Assembly: GCA_963682025.1 (NCBI GenBank)
Contig: OY821521.1
Span: forward strand, 98,261,354-98,325,353
Direction: 5' to 3'
DNA: 64,000 nucleotides
DNA from: Cordilura impudica
Taxonomy: Eukaryota; Arthropoda; Insecta; Diptera; Scathophagidae
In this document: in pieces, positions 1-12,247 of the stretch
Layout: each line of letters begins with the position of its first letter
How positions within the stretch are numbered: the first letter of the stretch is position 1
Made by a program: the position numbers and the translations under genes
The notes under the pieces: generated by a model
Database searches by the model: none
Told to the model about the DNA's origin: nothing
Seen by the model: only the letters and a program-made list of their open reading frames with translations

Positions 1-1639
1 AATAACTGGTTGTTATTAAAAAAAATAGAATTTTTTTATTCGATTGAAACACAGAGGTTACTTTGTATAAACAATTTAGTTTATTAATTAAATGGTAGCA
101 TATACATAGTTAATGATCTCAATTATTCTTTATGTAAGTTCTTCACAAAGAAAAGAAAAAAAGGCAATTTCGCTACATTATGACAATTATGTCGGATTTT
201 GCTGTAAATACGGTTTTGAAATGACTTTTTAGATAACACTATATACAGCATGACTCAAAATTGTCTTTTAACCTGTATTTCACCTCTGGCGAAGTTCTTG
301 TTCTATCCCCATTGTAAAAAAATGTATAATTTTTCCAAATCTGCAAGTTAGTGGAAAACAAGTCTCGTCATGCAAAAATTTTTGCAAAATTTTTAGCCAT
401 CCAGCGACATATAATTTTAAAGATAATTATCACATATTTGGCATAATTCTTGCGCTATTTATTTTTATAAATTTTATTTAATATTATGTAATTTCTGAAA
501 TATTGAATGATGTCCAACTATGACAAGTTGGCGCCAACCAAACTGTTTGTTAATGCATTAAAGAAATGAAAAATTTTGTTGCTAATTTAATATGAAGAAT
601 TTAACAATTCTTCAAAAAAAAAATGTTAAATATTCTGTCATCGTTTAATATAAATGTTTAATTTATTATTAGTAAGTTTTTCATATTATGAGGATTGTGA
701 TGGGTGTATTAAAAGACATAGTGTAAATTTGTATGACTATGGCGTCATTTTGACATAATAAAACGTCTGCTGTTTAGAAAAATCTATACGTACAAAAAAA
801 ATAAACCACAGCTATCAACTATGTTTTGATTCATTTCTGCTGCTCCCTCCTAAGTTACCACCAACAAAGTGCCTCAATTGCACTATATATAGTACAAGGC
901 TGCTTATCTCAATTCAGTTATTTTAAATAATCATAGATTAAATACGTATTTTTATGTTTTAATAAATTTTCTAAACTGGCATGCGAGTACAAAAATGCTG
1001 AAAGCAGATTACCTAAAGCACAACAGTAGGAAATACTTAACACGGGCTTAAGCATATGTCTGCAAAACTTTCGATAAGTGTGAACATTAATTTTATATTG
1101 AAAAATAATAAAAATGAATGCATTTAATCAAATCATAAATGTAATTCTTATTATTATAAAAAAAAATTTTTCTATTTCAGGTTAAATATTGTTGCAGTTG
1201 TTTTATTAGATCAACAGACAGTTATTAAAACCCACTAAGTGTATATAATTTTATTTTTGTTTTAATCTGCCGTGTTTCTTAAGTCAACAGAAAAGTTGGT
1301 TACCGTTTTGTATTATTATTAAACAATGTATTTTATTAATTTTTGGTTAAATATGTATGAAATACTTCTGTGTTTTTTTTTTTTATTGAAAATAAAATTA
1401 TACTCATTTCAATAGTTGATCTTGAAATTGTTCATGTTTCTTCGCTTTTGCGGTTGGTCTATATTTCCAAATTTATCTAAATGACTAAATGCGTTGTTTA
1501 CTCATTTGTGCAAATCATCAAGTTTTCATTATACATATTGACGTAACATTTTTCGTGTTGGTTTTTCGTCATCTTTTTTATTTACCTTTTTAATATAAGT
1601 TTGTTTTCTTTCAATATATTTTTATATTTTAGATTTTTT

Positions 1640-2350
1640 TATACCCTATACTACTATGTGGTTTGGGTATAATGACTTTGTGCTGCTGTTTGTAACTACC
1701 AAAAATACTTGACTCAGAATCACCTTCTACAGGTCGCAAATATGAATAAACTACAACCTACAGGTCGCAAATATGAATATATAATTTGGTATATAAGCTT
1801 CTATCGGCCATAGGATGAACGCTATTGAAATTTGTGAAATTCGGTACATGTTCAGACCTAGTCCCAATACAAATGACCCCTATGAAATCGACATAAATTG
1901 CCATAAGATCCCAATTATAGTATAGATCTCAGTCAAATTGGGTTTGTATGTGTTTATTATATCCATTAATCAGTAGACCAAAAATATCCCTATAGGACTA
2001 TTCTTAGTCATAGGCCCCATATAGAGTTGCTTCCCGATCTTCACTTAAATCTATCAAAAATCAAAAATATTGTACAGATTTTTCTCAAATTTTGTTCGTA
2101 TAAATTTTTTAAAAATATAAGTGACTTTACCAAATATGGTCAGGATCGGTCCATTTTTCGACGTAGTCTCCATATAAGTAAAGCATCCGATATGAACTTT
2201 TTCATATCTGCAGCCAAAAAAATTAAGAATGCCACTGAAATTTGGTTTATGCTTATTTTTTATATCGAATTAGTTTGACCGAATTGATAAGGTCTCTAAA
2301 CCGTGGTATAGGGTATCGCATAGTCGGTCTAGACCGACTATAATTTTCTT

Positions 2351-2352
<2 letters not shown>
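1640..2352 (+). mobile_element. DINE-1/Helentron-like repeat, copy a (near full length)
   Basis: It starts with the imperfect palindrome ATACCCTATACTACTATG...GGTTTGGGTAT and contains shared blocks (CAGGTCGCAAATATGAATAT, ATCGGCCATAGGATGAACGC, CAGGATCGGTCCATTTTTCG). It ends with the palindrome TAGTCGGTCTAGACCGACTA (2321-2340), then TAATTTTCTTG. The ATACCC terminus and the GTCCGTCC-type tract in sibling copies are DINE-1/INE-1 hallmarks. No long coding frame is present, so the element is non-autonomous. The GTCC tract is missing from this copy. A poly-T run of about 35 bp follows directly. Confidence 0.75.

Positions 2353-2353
<1 letters not shown>

Positions 2354-2386
<33 letters not shown>
2354..2386. 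repeat. Poly-T tract after DINE-like copy a
   Basis: A run of about 33 T lies immediately outside the element end, where other copies have a TTACTTGTT junction. Other homopolymer A/T runs of about 18-22 bp occur near 4819, 8211, 11800 and 12251. Confidence 0.8.
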
Positions 2387-2387
<1 letters not shown>

Positions 2388-2528
2388 TAATCCATCTTTA
2401 TTTATTGAATTTTCACATAGGTTTGTGAACTAACAATAAGTTATTCAAATCTTAAAACTAAAACTTAAATATTAAATCCAGTCAGTGCCACACAAAATTT
2501 CATTTATTCTATATATATATATATATAT

Positions 2529-2857
2529 GGGGGTTTCATGTCAAGTGCACCAACTTTTGAAACCGATGTCTTCCGATCGGGAAGTATTTTTTTTCGAAAT
2601 ATTGAAGAAATAGCTATCTAAACTCTTTGGGAGAAAATTTTCTAAGAACAATAGATAATAAGTTACATGGATGAGAAAAAACACCTGTTTGGCCAAAATG
2701 TCAAATTTTGATCCCCTCTAACTCAGAGAGATCTGGCCCGATCTTATTAAAAAATTGTGTCTAAACTACTATCCAATAGAACTAACCTTGGTGCAAATTT
2801 CATCCCGATCGGAAGACATCGGTTTCAAAAGTTGGTGCACTTGACATGAAATCCCCC
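2529..2857. mobile_element. MITE with about 54-bp terminal inverted repeats
   Basis: The left end GGGGGTTTCATGTCAAGTGC continues through CACCAACTTTTGAAACCGAT to CTTCCGATCGGGA. The right end is its reverse complement with one extra base. The 329-bp element has no coding frame and sits in a TA-repeat flank, so the target duplication cannot be read. Family unknown to me. Confidence 0.85.
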
Positions 2858-3352
2858 ATATATGTAATCTAATTTTAGATTTAAACACACTTTTTATATT
2901 GCATTCAATAATTTTTTTTGTTCTATTCGCAATAATTGTTTAGATACTTAGCTATTAACTAAAGAATGCGTTGATTTGATTTATAGGAAAAGTCTACGAA
3001 ATTATACTTGCTGGATTAGATTTTAATGACTGACTAACGGGTAATTTTGTTTTTTAACACATTTAGTTCTTTTTTGGACTATTTTGGAACAAAACTACAG
3101 AAAAAACCAAATATTCTCAAAACTTATTTTTTTACAAATCCAAGTAAAAACAAGTAAGAAAATTAAGAGTTTGCCTAGACTGACACCCAATACAATGTGT
3201 GTAGAGAAAGGGACTTAGGTCCAACTAATTGTATAACCCAAATTTGAGTGAGCAAATACATTTTTTTTGCTCTTAGTTACTTTTATTGGCATTTTCTTTA
3301 TAGTTAAAATTATAGTTTAGAATATACATTTAAAAATTTCGCACTTCCATTA

Positions 3353-3783
3353 AGGCCAGTTTACACTATCACACTTTGTAATACGAGCTGTCTAAAAGTC
3401 GAGTATTATGAAAATGTCGTATCATGTAAAAAGCTTATGTTATGAATTTGTATTTGAAAGTCTGTAGGATTTTATTTTCGAAGTCCGATGGTTTTAGAAA
3501 CATTTCTAAAAACTTGCCATTTTCATCGGACCAGAGTTGTTTTTTTGGTAATATTAAAAAAAAAAGGTAAACAAAAACAAAGAAAGTGGAAATAAAATAT
3601 AAATTTCAAAATAAAGCTCCTTGTTATTCTAAACAGCTGTTTTCATAAGACTTGAGTGTGATGATGTAAATGGCCTAAATATGCAGAAATAATGTCGGCA
3701 CGACTTTATGACAGTCCAATGAATTTCATCGGATTTTTATTTCGAAAAATCATACGACTGAGTGGTATCGTGGAAATGGGCCT
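3353..3783. mobile_element. MITE with TTA target duplication (PIF/Harbinger-like)
   Basis: Left end AGGCCAGTTTACACTATCAC and the reverse-complemented right end AGGCCCATTTCCACGATACC form imperfect inverted repeats. They are flanked by TTA on both sides (3350-3352 and 3784-3786). The 3-bp TWA duplication suggests PIF/Harbinger mobilisation. A second internal copy of the right-type end near 3655-3680 suggests a compound structure. Confidence 0.6.
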
Positions 3784-4139
3784 TTATAAAATAATAAATA
3801 CGAATTTTTTGGTATTTAATGCAATTTTGAGTTGAAATTAATTGAACTAATCGTTTTTACAAACATGAAAGTAAAATTTGTCGCAATAGAAATGTCGCGT
3901 GCTAAATAATATTAAAGGTTATAAAAAAAACGAATGCAAATAATTCAACATGACAACTACCAACGGAAAGCCACATAATTGCATTTTATGTAAAAAAAAA
4001 AATCGCTTTAAAAAACTATTTTCCAATTCGCAGATTTTTGCATTGCACTTAACATAGTGCTACTAAAATGCTATCGAAGAATTAAAATAAGAAAAAATAT
4101 TATAAAGATTTTTTACTTCTTTTTTTCACTTCAAAGGAT

Positions 4140-4622
4140 ATGGGCAATCCAAATTTGAATAAAATCTGTGTAATATATTTTTTTTTTTTCTGATAGATAT
4201 AAGTGGAGACTATGTATGACATAGAATTATCCGACAGGGTTTATTTTTGGACTACTGATTAATGGGTTTAATAACATAGAGTTCATTTATATGGGGACCT
4301 AGGTCTGAACATAAACCGATTTTCACCAACTTCAATAGCGTTCGTCCTCTGGCCGATAGAAGCTTATACACTAAATTTCATCAAAATATATTCATATTTG
4401 CGACCTGTGGTTTGATTACTAAATTTACATGGGCACATAGACGGACGAACGGACAGACGGACGGACGGACATCGCTAAATCGACTCAGAAAGTGATTCTC
4501 AGAAAGTGATTCTGAGTCGATCGGTACAATAAAAGATGGGTCTAGGTCAAATATTTTTGATAGTTACAAACATCAGCACAAACTCATTATACCCTGACCA
4601 CATAGTGGTATAGAGTATAATT
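4140..4622 (-). mobile_element. DINE-1/Helentron-like repeat, copy b (truncated)
   Basis: It runs opposite to copy a and shares ACCGATTTTCACCAACTTCA, ATATTCATATTTGCGACCTG, a degenerate GGAC tract at 4441-4470, and the terminal CACATAGTGGTATAGAGTAT. The half with the GGTCTAGACC palindrome is missing or too diverged to align. A 22-bp local duplication (CAGAAAGTGATTCT, twice) lies near 4485-4520. Confidence 0.65.
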
Positions 4623-5230
4623 TTATATGTATACTTAGGGACTGAGATCGATAAAACTTTAAGAGAAAAAACACAATAATTTTTGGACTGTGCAAACCAT
4701 TGCAATCAAAACTACTGTATATTAACAAAAATACAAGTAGACACTAACAATTAAAAATTAGTTGAATTATTTTACTTTAAATGTATCTGAGAAAAAGTTG
4801 GGGCGTTATTGGCGCAACTTTTTTTTTTTTTTTTTGCCTTTATCACTATAAGTATTTTGGTCAGTATCGTTCGATGGTCTAAGTTCAGGACAGTTAGCTG
4901 GATGGCTTCCGTGGGTACTTAACAAAAATAATTTTTTTTCGATACCAGCTTAGTAATATTAGACAAGGTAAGGAAAGAAAAATTTATATTATACATATTT
5001 CGTGCTGCCCTAAAGTACACTTTGATGTAAATATCCAGGGGACCTTTAAGTAGTGCGATGTTCATAGACATTTTAATGATTTATAAATTGATACAATACA
5101 TACAGTGGTCTGCGAAAAAATAGGCCAATGTATTTCTGAAAATTACTATCGTAATTAAATTATATGAACAAAGTGTGCCATTCAATGATCTTACTGTACT
5201 TCATTGATCTGTTCTACATGAATATATACA

Positions 5231-5290
5231 GTGAGTGACAATACAATGGACACTTTCAACAAATTATATTTTTGACGACTTGAACACCAA
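5231..5290. mobile_element. Tc1-like terminal repeat, solo left end
   Basis: CAGTGAGTGACAATACAATG preceded by TA matches the ends at 27797 and 28857 (reverse complement) and, more loosely, 6098. It reads inward to the right, so it would be a left end. No matching right end was found. Confidence 0.5.
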
Positions 5291-5449
5291 AAAATTGGAT
5301 CATAAAATTAAAAACTCGCATTAATTGAAAAATTTATATGCTTTATTTATTTAAAAAAGAAATAATCTAACCCATAAAAATCAAGTTTTTATTAAAACTC
5401 TTCCTTTCCTTATGCATATGAGTTTTTAATCTCTCCGTGACTGTGCGTG

Positions 5450-6000
5450 ACTATTTAAAAATTAATCTTTGGTCACAATAAGTCTATGGACAAAGTTTCA
5501 GATCGATCGGATGAGGGGAAATGTGGTTTAAATCACTCCATGACTGTGCGTGACTTTGCGCGACTGTGCGAGACTAAGTCAAAGTTGATCTTTTTCACAG
5601 CAAGTCTATCGACCAAGTTTCAGATCGCTCGGATGATGGTAAATGAAATTTAGATCACTCCATGACTGTGCGTGACCGTGCGTGACTGTACGTGACTAAG
5701 TCAAAGTTGATCTTTCTTTACAGCAAGTATATCGACCAAGTATCAGATCACTCGGATGACGGTAAATGACATTTAGAACACTCCATGACTTTGCGTGACT
5801 AAGTCAAAGTTAATCTTTTTTCACAGCAAGTGTATGTATCAAGTTTCAGATCGATCGGATGAGAAGAAATGACATTTAGATCACTCCGTGACTGTGCGTG
5901 ACAACCCCAAAACTAATCTGTTGTCACAACAAGACTATGGGCCAAGTTTCAGATCAATTGGATAAAGGGAATGGGGTTTACTCACGACAGACAGACAGAC
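5450..6000. repeat. Tandem array of about five 105-122 bp units with nested TGACTGTGCG repeats
   Basis: Units start near 5450, 5575, 5695, 5798 and 5901. Each contains an ACTAAGTCAAAGTTGATCTT-like start, CACAGCAAGTCTAT, AAGTTTCAGATCGATCGGAT, then ATCACTCCATGACTGTGCGT. Within units the decamer TGACTGTGCG is itself repeated one to three times. The array ends in (ACAG)n. A related single-copy relic lies at about 58740-59020, so the array probably belongs to a dispersed element. Confidence 0.8.
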
Positions 6001-6097
6001 AGAGAGTACGAGTTAAAAGAAAGAGTTTAAAAATATTAACATAAAATAGCTTAACTTCAGAAAAAATAACAAAACTTAAAAGTATTTATTTTAATGC

Positions 6098-6660
6098 TGT
6101 TGACAAGACAATGGAAACCTCTACTATAATTGAAAAACTTTCCCTCTATTTCTGGTTACAATATTTTGTTGGATATCTATTATATTTAAATATTACTTCA
6201 CAACGCCTGGAGTCAATTAAATTGTTGATGATATCCATTGAAATTTTTTACCCCTCTGTAATTTCTTGTTTGTGTAATTTCGTGTACGTATTTTTCGATC
6301 TACAACTTTCTGTATATATCGAAATACACATTTTCCTCTTTTACTACATGAATTGAGCCCATTCCTTGGCCCGTAAAGCAACCCCATACAATAATATTGC
6401 CACCGCCAAACTTGACAGTTTTGTTTATATATTTGGACGCATCTGAAAACAGAACAGTATTCCAATTCCATTTTGACCAGTTCATAAGTTCTTTAGCAAA
6501 ATTTAAGAGAGCCAAACGATTTTTCTCCGATATTAGTTGTTTCTTCACAGGATGATACCAACCAAGATCAGTTCATTTGCTCGTCGGGAAACAGCTCCAG
6601 GCCATATTGTTAGTTTCACATTATTAATGACTTCTTTAGGTAGCATTTTTGGATTTATGG
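6098..6660 (-). pseudogene. Tc1-like transposase fragment
   Basis: On the minus strand, translated segments read KKQLISEKNRLALLNFAKEL then NWSKWNWNTVLFSDASKY and VKFGGGNIIVWGCFTGQG. These are the central Tc1 region including the first catalytic Asp (FSDAS). An upstream piece in another frame (6545-6660) aligns to the pre-catalytic region, so there is a frameshift near 6546. Downstream the QDND/SPDLNPIE part is lost. The 3' end TTTCCATTGTCTTGTCAAC at 6098 looks like a Tc1 terminal repeat. It is inactive. Confidence 0.7.
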
Positions 6661-6942
6661 ATGGCAAAATTCCATGAATTGAGCTACGAATTGGTACCTC
6701 ATCCGCCATATTCTCCGGATTTGGCCTCCAGTGACTATTTCCTATTTCCAAACCTAAAGAAATGGTTCGGTGAAAAGAGATTTAGCTCCAACGATGAAAT
6801 TATTGATCAAACAAGTGCCTATTTTATGGACCTCGAAAAATCCTATTTTTTGGAAGGGATACAAAAATTGGAGAAACGTAGGACTAAGTATATTGAGCTA
6901 AAAGGAGATTATGTTGAAAAATATTTTTTTTTTGCAAAATAA
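6649..6942 (+). pseudogene. mariner transposase C-terminal fragment
   Basis: The frame reads AKFHELSYELVPHPPYSPDL then ASSDYFLFPNLKKWFGEKRF and ends IELKGDYVEKYFFFAK. This is the mariner (DD34D) C-terminus with the third catalytic Asp in the SSDYFLF block. It is intact through the C-terminus but lacks the N-terminal DNA-binding and first catalytic regions. It overlaps the start of the oppositely oriented Tc1 relic, so one disrupted the other. Confidence 0.8.
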
Positions 6943-6989
6943 AAATGTGTTTCATTCAAAAGTCACTTATATGCCCTCGTGCATATAAG

Positions 6990-8039
6990 TTAAGAGTGTA
7001 GAGAATTAATATATTGAAATGGTAAACAAAAAAATGTAACGGTAAATTTGCACATTCTTTTTTTTGGCAACAATCTTTTTGGTTTTGAAATTTTTTTCAC
7101 TTTTCGTTGCAATTTGCTTGAAATTAATTTGTGCCAAAGTGAAGTTAAAAACAAATTAAACACAACTATGTTTAAATATTTAAAAAACATATATAAGGAA
7201 ACTATAAGGAAATTGTGAAAAGTGTTTTTTGTTAAGCATATGTATTTAAAGTTAGCTTAATGTAGCAACTTTTGCATCTATATTGTCACATTGTACTCGT
7301 ATGAGTGCAGGCTATAAAACACTTCCAAAAAAAAGATGAATATTATAAAAGGAAATGTGATTTTTTTGTTTTAAAGATGGTTGGCATCTAATGGGTTAAA
7401 ATCAGCAGTAAAATTATCTATTATTCTGGTTTTTAACTCTACACAAAACATTATTCTTACCATTATTTTATAATAATTAATAATAAGATTAAGATATTGA
7501 AAAATTCAATTGTATTTAAAATTAGTGGAAAGAAAACGTCATAAACAATAAATATTTAAAAAACGGTTAATATTTTAAACATTTTCTTTCATATCGATTA
7601 CTAAGTTTTTGTTTTAATCAACTCTGGTACAGAAGTTTAAAAGTTTACGTTGTTTTATCATCACTAAAAAGTATTTCTTTCGTTTATCAATTTTTTTCGT
7701 CGGTCAGTAAATGAGACACTGATGAGCGTATATACTTGTTATGTAATGTTATTTCCTATACAAATTGCTCGTTATTGTTCTTTATTAAAAAGATTATACA
7801 ATTTATTTCTGAGAAAAGTTTTAAAATATTAAATGTCTGATAAATTTTTGACATCGAAAATCAATAAATAAAGTTTTGTATTTTGGCTGTGGTTTTTTCA
7901 TAAAATATATTTTCAAAAGCCAAATTACTAAGAAAAAAAAATATACTTATAATAATTTTCAATAAGGTTCATCATTGCATTATTATTATTTCGAAATATT
8001 ATTCCATCGATTTTTATAATTGCGAAGCGTTTCGGATCG
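6990..8039. other. AT-rich interval, nothing recognised
   Basis: There are no protein similarities, inverted repeats or tandem repeats that I could support. Short open frames here overlap on both strands and look like chance in AT-rich DNA. Confidence 0.5.
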
Positions 8040-8160
8040 AACAAAGTTTACGTGTGCAAACAGACGGACGGACACTGTTAAATAGGCGAGAGTCACAACC
8101 ATCAGCTCAAACTTAAAATACTCGGTCGTGCATTGTATAACATTTTACTATTTACTCCAT
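8040..8160 (-). mobile_element. DINE-1-like fragment
   Basis: ACAGACGGACGGACACTGTTAAATAG followed by TCACAACCATCAGCTCAAAC corresponds to the GGAC-tract side of copy d (22721-23551) in the same orientation. It is strongly diverged and truncated. Confidence 0.45.
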
Positions 8161-8837
8161 AAGATAACAACTGTGCACAAATTAAAAACAATTTCACCTT
8201 GTTCAAACAAAAAAAAAAAAAAAAAAAAACTATCCAAAATTACATAAGTGTGCACAATATATTTCTGATGATATATACACGCCTTTTAAATAATTTACAT
8301 ACACTTACATACTTTTATATTTACACTAATTTACTTTTAAAAAGAAAATAAACCAACGATTTTTGATTTTAAAAAACTAAGCCCAAACTGAATACAAATT
8401 AATTAAACTAACTACACACAAATAATAATATACATACATGAATATTTAAACAAAAAATAAAAACAATTTTGAATATAATATAATTTAGTGCTTTTTATCG
8501 ACTTCTGTTTTAGAATTTTTAATTGAGTGTAAATAAATTTAATAAAAACTCATACATAAAGAAAATATTAAACAAATCCCAACAAACATCAAACATCGAA
8601 AAACATTATAGTATAACGTTTTTGATAAAAAATAACAAGTATAGTTAGCAATAAAAAGAGCTTGTCAGTTCTTATATGCATATTTGTATATCTGAAATAT
8701 TTATAGACTAGAGAAAATGGTTCGAGATTTCCTGATATTGATTCGAGTAAAACTGTAATTATGAATGCTGCTTGTATGTACTCGTATATTTAAATTCAAT
8801 TTGAATGATATTAATATTTCTTAATTTTACATCGTGT

Positions 8838-9262
8838 CTCGACTAGCTATAATTCATGGCAAAGTTCGTGTTCAAGTCAGAGAAAGATAATCATTTCCAT
8901 TTCATTTCCAAAATCTATTTGAACCGTAAACAATAAAAATGCATAATTGTACTCAATGCTTTAAAAGAGTTACTTTTCTTTTTAAATCCGTTCTTTTATA
9001 GTTTTCACTTTTGTTGTTCCATAAACACTCATATTCGCGATACATATTAATTAAATTAATAATTTCGCTTTTATTTAATTTAAGTTGCACCATTTTAAAA
9101 TACTTAAAAGTCAAATCGAATAAAACTTCAAATTAATGGCAGGGTTTATGGCAGAATTTCTGTCATGGCAAAGAGTTGGATTTTTCAGTCATGACATGAA
9201 CGTTAGCGGTCTCCACTAGCCATTGATTTGAACATTGCCATGAATTATAGCTATCGAGATAC
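8838..9262. mobile_element. MITE-like element with about 30-bp inverted ends
   Basis: Left GTGTCTCGACTAGCTATAAT followed by TCATGGCAAAGTTC is mirrored at 9229-9262 (reverse complement GTATCTCGATAGCTATAATT, CATGGCAATGTTC). The interior is about 360 bp of non-coding AT-rich DNA. Target duplication is unclear. Confidence 0.6.
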
Positions 9263-9265
9263 ATA

Positions 9266-10229
9266 GCTTAAAAAATATTCTTCGAGTTATTTTTCAATAT
9301 TTGGAAACAATATTTTCTTTTTTGGTTGAAAACAAAGTTTGCGAAATTTATTAAAAAATAAAATAATCACAAATCATCACAATCATTCATTAAAAATAAA
9401 ACAATAATCATAAACACTTGATGATTTTGAATTGTTATAGCAAGTGCATTTTTTTTTTAATTTCTCAAAAACTTCAATTGATGTTTGTTGGGTTTTATAA
9501 AATTTGCGTGAGCGCTGGCAGGTCTCTTGTTTATTACTTTTTTTTTTGCTTATTTCTGTATGTTTTTTAAGGTTTACTTTTTGATAAGCCACAAACAAAT
9601 CGATGTATGAGTGTGTGTGTATGTAGCACAACAATATGTTTCAAAGCCACCTACCTATTTTGGTAGATAAAATGAAATTTATGTTTTACTATGAAAAAAT
9701 GGGTTAAAAATTAACATTTTTGCAGAAAAAAATGCTATGTTTGCACATATGTATGTACATACATACATATAAGATATAAAAAACAAGTTGGCGTTTTTTG
9801 GATGATTAGATTTCCGTTGATTGCAAAGTTTACACAAAACGTTATTAAACATTTTTTTTTTGTTTTGATAGATGAAGGTTGCTTTTTCACTATGTTTTAA
9901 AAGTTTACATTTTAAAATATTCAAAAGTAATTAAAAGCCAATAGAAATTCATACGAATTGCATTCTTTCAAGGGATTCACATAAAACCGAGATATCAACG
10001 GCCTATTCTTAAGAAGAAAAAAAAAACGTTTTAAATATATATTTAATACTCGTAAGTATTATATGCTTTGTTATTCGCACCCGTATGCAGTGGGCGTGGC
10101 CTTAACGATATACGTGAATACAACAAATTACGAATTAAATATACAGATATGCCCATACAAATGGCAATTTTTTTCATATATTCTTTCTTATACTGAATTA
10201 TCGCTACGGCCCATACTCCCTACGAGTGT
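9266..10229. other. AT-rich interval, nothing recognised
   Basis: It contains short CATA/TGTA simple repeats near 9745-9775 and open frames on the minus strand (9383-9634, 9679-9924) that match no family I know and are probably chance. Confidence 0.45.
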
Positions 10230-11100
10230 TTGGCATTTTGTTTTGGGTGTGGCATACCCAGCTTTCTTTGTAACAGGCCAAAGTTCGTCCATACTTTTCT
10301 AATTTTTCTTCGTAATTTCAACCTTCACTTGGGCTGGCCAATCCAAACCGTCGATCTTCTCCAAACAAATATCGAGTTTGTATTTGGGGTCATTATCTTG
10401 CATAAATTTCAACATACATACATAATTGGCATAAAATCGAAGGTATGTGGTTCCGTATGGTTTTTTGAAATGTTCAAGTACTGAAACTTCTCCATTTTGC
10501 ATTAATTTTTATCATTTTACCACCCGCTTGTTTTACCGTCTTCTTGACGTTTGGGACGATGAACAATGGTTCCACCACATTGTCTATCCTATTAATCTTC
10601 GTTTCGTCGCATGTTTTTCAGAAATCAGTGTGTTTTTCTTTATAGATTTTGGCAAAGGTAAATCGTTTTGAAAAAAAAAATTTTTCACATTAGTGACTGT
10701 TTTCTGAAAATGCGCCCAAAAAAAAATTACTACGTTGAATCGCCTTCTGACAAGCCTGCTGAATATTTCTAAGTGCAAAGACTGATTAATGTCGGATGCT
10801 ATCTGTCGTGATGATTTCAATGTATAATTTTTCTTCAATCTGACTATGGCTGCATCCATTGGTTTTCCGAGGCTTTAGCTTTGCCTGTAAGCAATACATC
10901 GGAATTCTCTACACATGAATGAATTACATTGTACACTTTTTTTCGAAAACTATACATAGAATTAGCAATTCTCGCCACTTTTTTCGCTTCTTTGTGCATT
11001 TTCCATACTGTCCGTCTCTCCTCAATTGTGTGGTAAACATACCTGATTTCAAAAACTTTTCACTCTAAAATACTTTTATTAAATTATTTTTCGATTACAC
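10230..11100 (-). pseudogene. Decayed Tc1-like transposase
   Basis: On the minus strand a helix-turn-helix-like segment is recognisable near 10859-10740 (SSRQIASDINQSLHLEIFSR). The catalytic-region remnant QDNDPKYKLDI followed by GLDWPAQ is at about 10400-10315. Many stops and frameshifts separate the pieces and no terminal repeats were identified. Confidence 0.55.
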
Positions 11101-11395
11101 AAAAATCACACAATTCTATAACAAGCCCGTCGAGTACTGAATATTTAAGTTTTAAAAGTTAAAAGTTGTTGTTTTGCGGTGAACATCATAACTCGTTACC
11201 GGATATGTGAAATAAAAAAATCAAAATGCGTTTAAAAGGTGACATTTTTCCTGAGGTAGTGATGAAGTTTTTTAATTTTTTTTTTGCAGCATTTTGAAGT
11301 GAAAAACACGATTTTTGCTATAAAATTTCGGGAATTTGTTGTTAAATAATGGGGAAGGGAATGGAAAATAAAAAAAACTCTTTGTGGTTACCTGG

Positions 11396-11484
11396 GGCAA
11401 ATCGTCGCATTCGATATCGAGTAAAATCAATCGAAATTCCATATTTTGTTTTATTATTTCGATAATGAATGCGACGATTCGACC
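11396..11484. mobile_element. 89-bp MITE, short form
   Basis: GGCAAATCGTCGCATTCGAT at the left and GAATGCGACGATTCGACC at the right are inverted repeats. It matches the ends and the left interior (ATATCGAGTAAAATC) of the 190-bp element at 19710-19899, lacking that copy's middle. The left flank is CCTGG and the right flank CCTAA. Confidence 0.7.
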
Positions 11485-12247
11485 CCTAATGATTTATGTG
11501 TAGATATAGTGTGTAAAATTTCAAAAGAATCGGTCAAGTAGATTTTGACTTATTATGTTCACGGACTTCCAACATTTATTTGCTAGAAAATCGATTTAAT
11601 GTTTTTTAAAAACTGATTTATATACGAAATACTGTATGAGGCCGGTCGCTGGAAACGCTGTATCTTCTTAAGTTTTGCTCCGATTTACTTGAAATTATGA
11701 TGCAACACTCTCACATTCAGAAAGAGAAATGCAAAAAAAAAACTTTTAAAACCTTACCCCCCCCCCTTAAATTAATTTTCAAATCGATTTTCTTTACAAA
11801 AAAAAAAAAAAAAAAAAAAAACTGGTACGGTAAATAATAATCAGAACTTAACTGAAAATTTGTGCGCTGTAATCAGCAGAGAAATTGAAGCTCTAAGCAA
11901 AAATTTTTATTTTGATGCACTTTTGGTTAAAAAATTTTTATTTGAAATCTTATTTTATGCCATTTATAAGTACATGACTGTATACATATATATTATTTGA
12001 AAGCTTCGAAAAAAAGGAACTTAGACTTAAGTTTTAAAATAGATAATATCAAACTAATCGGTTATATCATGTACAACAAAAATATTTATTTTTCTAGAAA
12101 AACATTTTTAAGTGCGCGTATCTTATAAACAGACAAATTTACAGTGAACACAACTACATTTAAAGTAATTATTTAAAATTTACTTAAAAGGCATTGAAGA
12201 TTGCATACAACGGAAAGTACATAGAAATACACTTATCCATTAATTTA
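11485..12247. other. AT-rich interval, nothing recognised
   Basis: It contains a C-run (11757-11766) and poly-A (about 11800-11820). No coding or paired repeat structure is supported. Confidence 0.4.
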
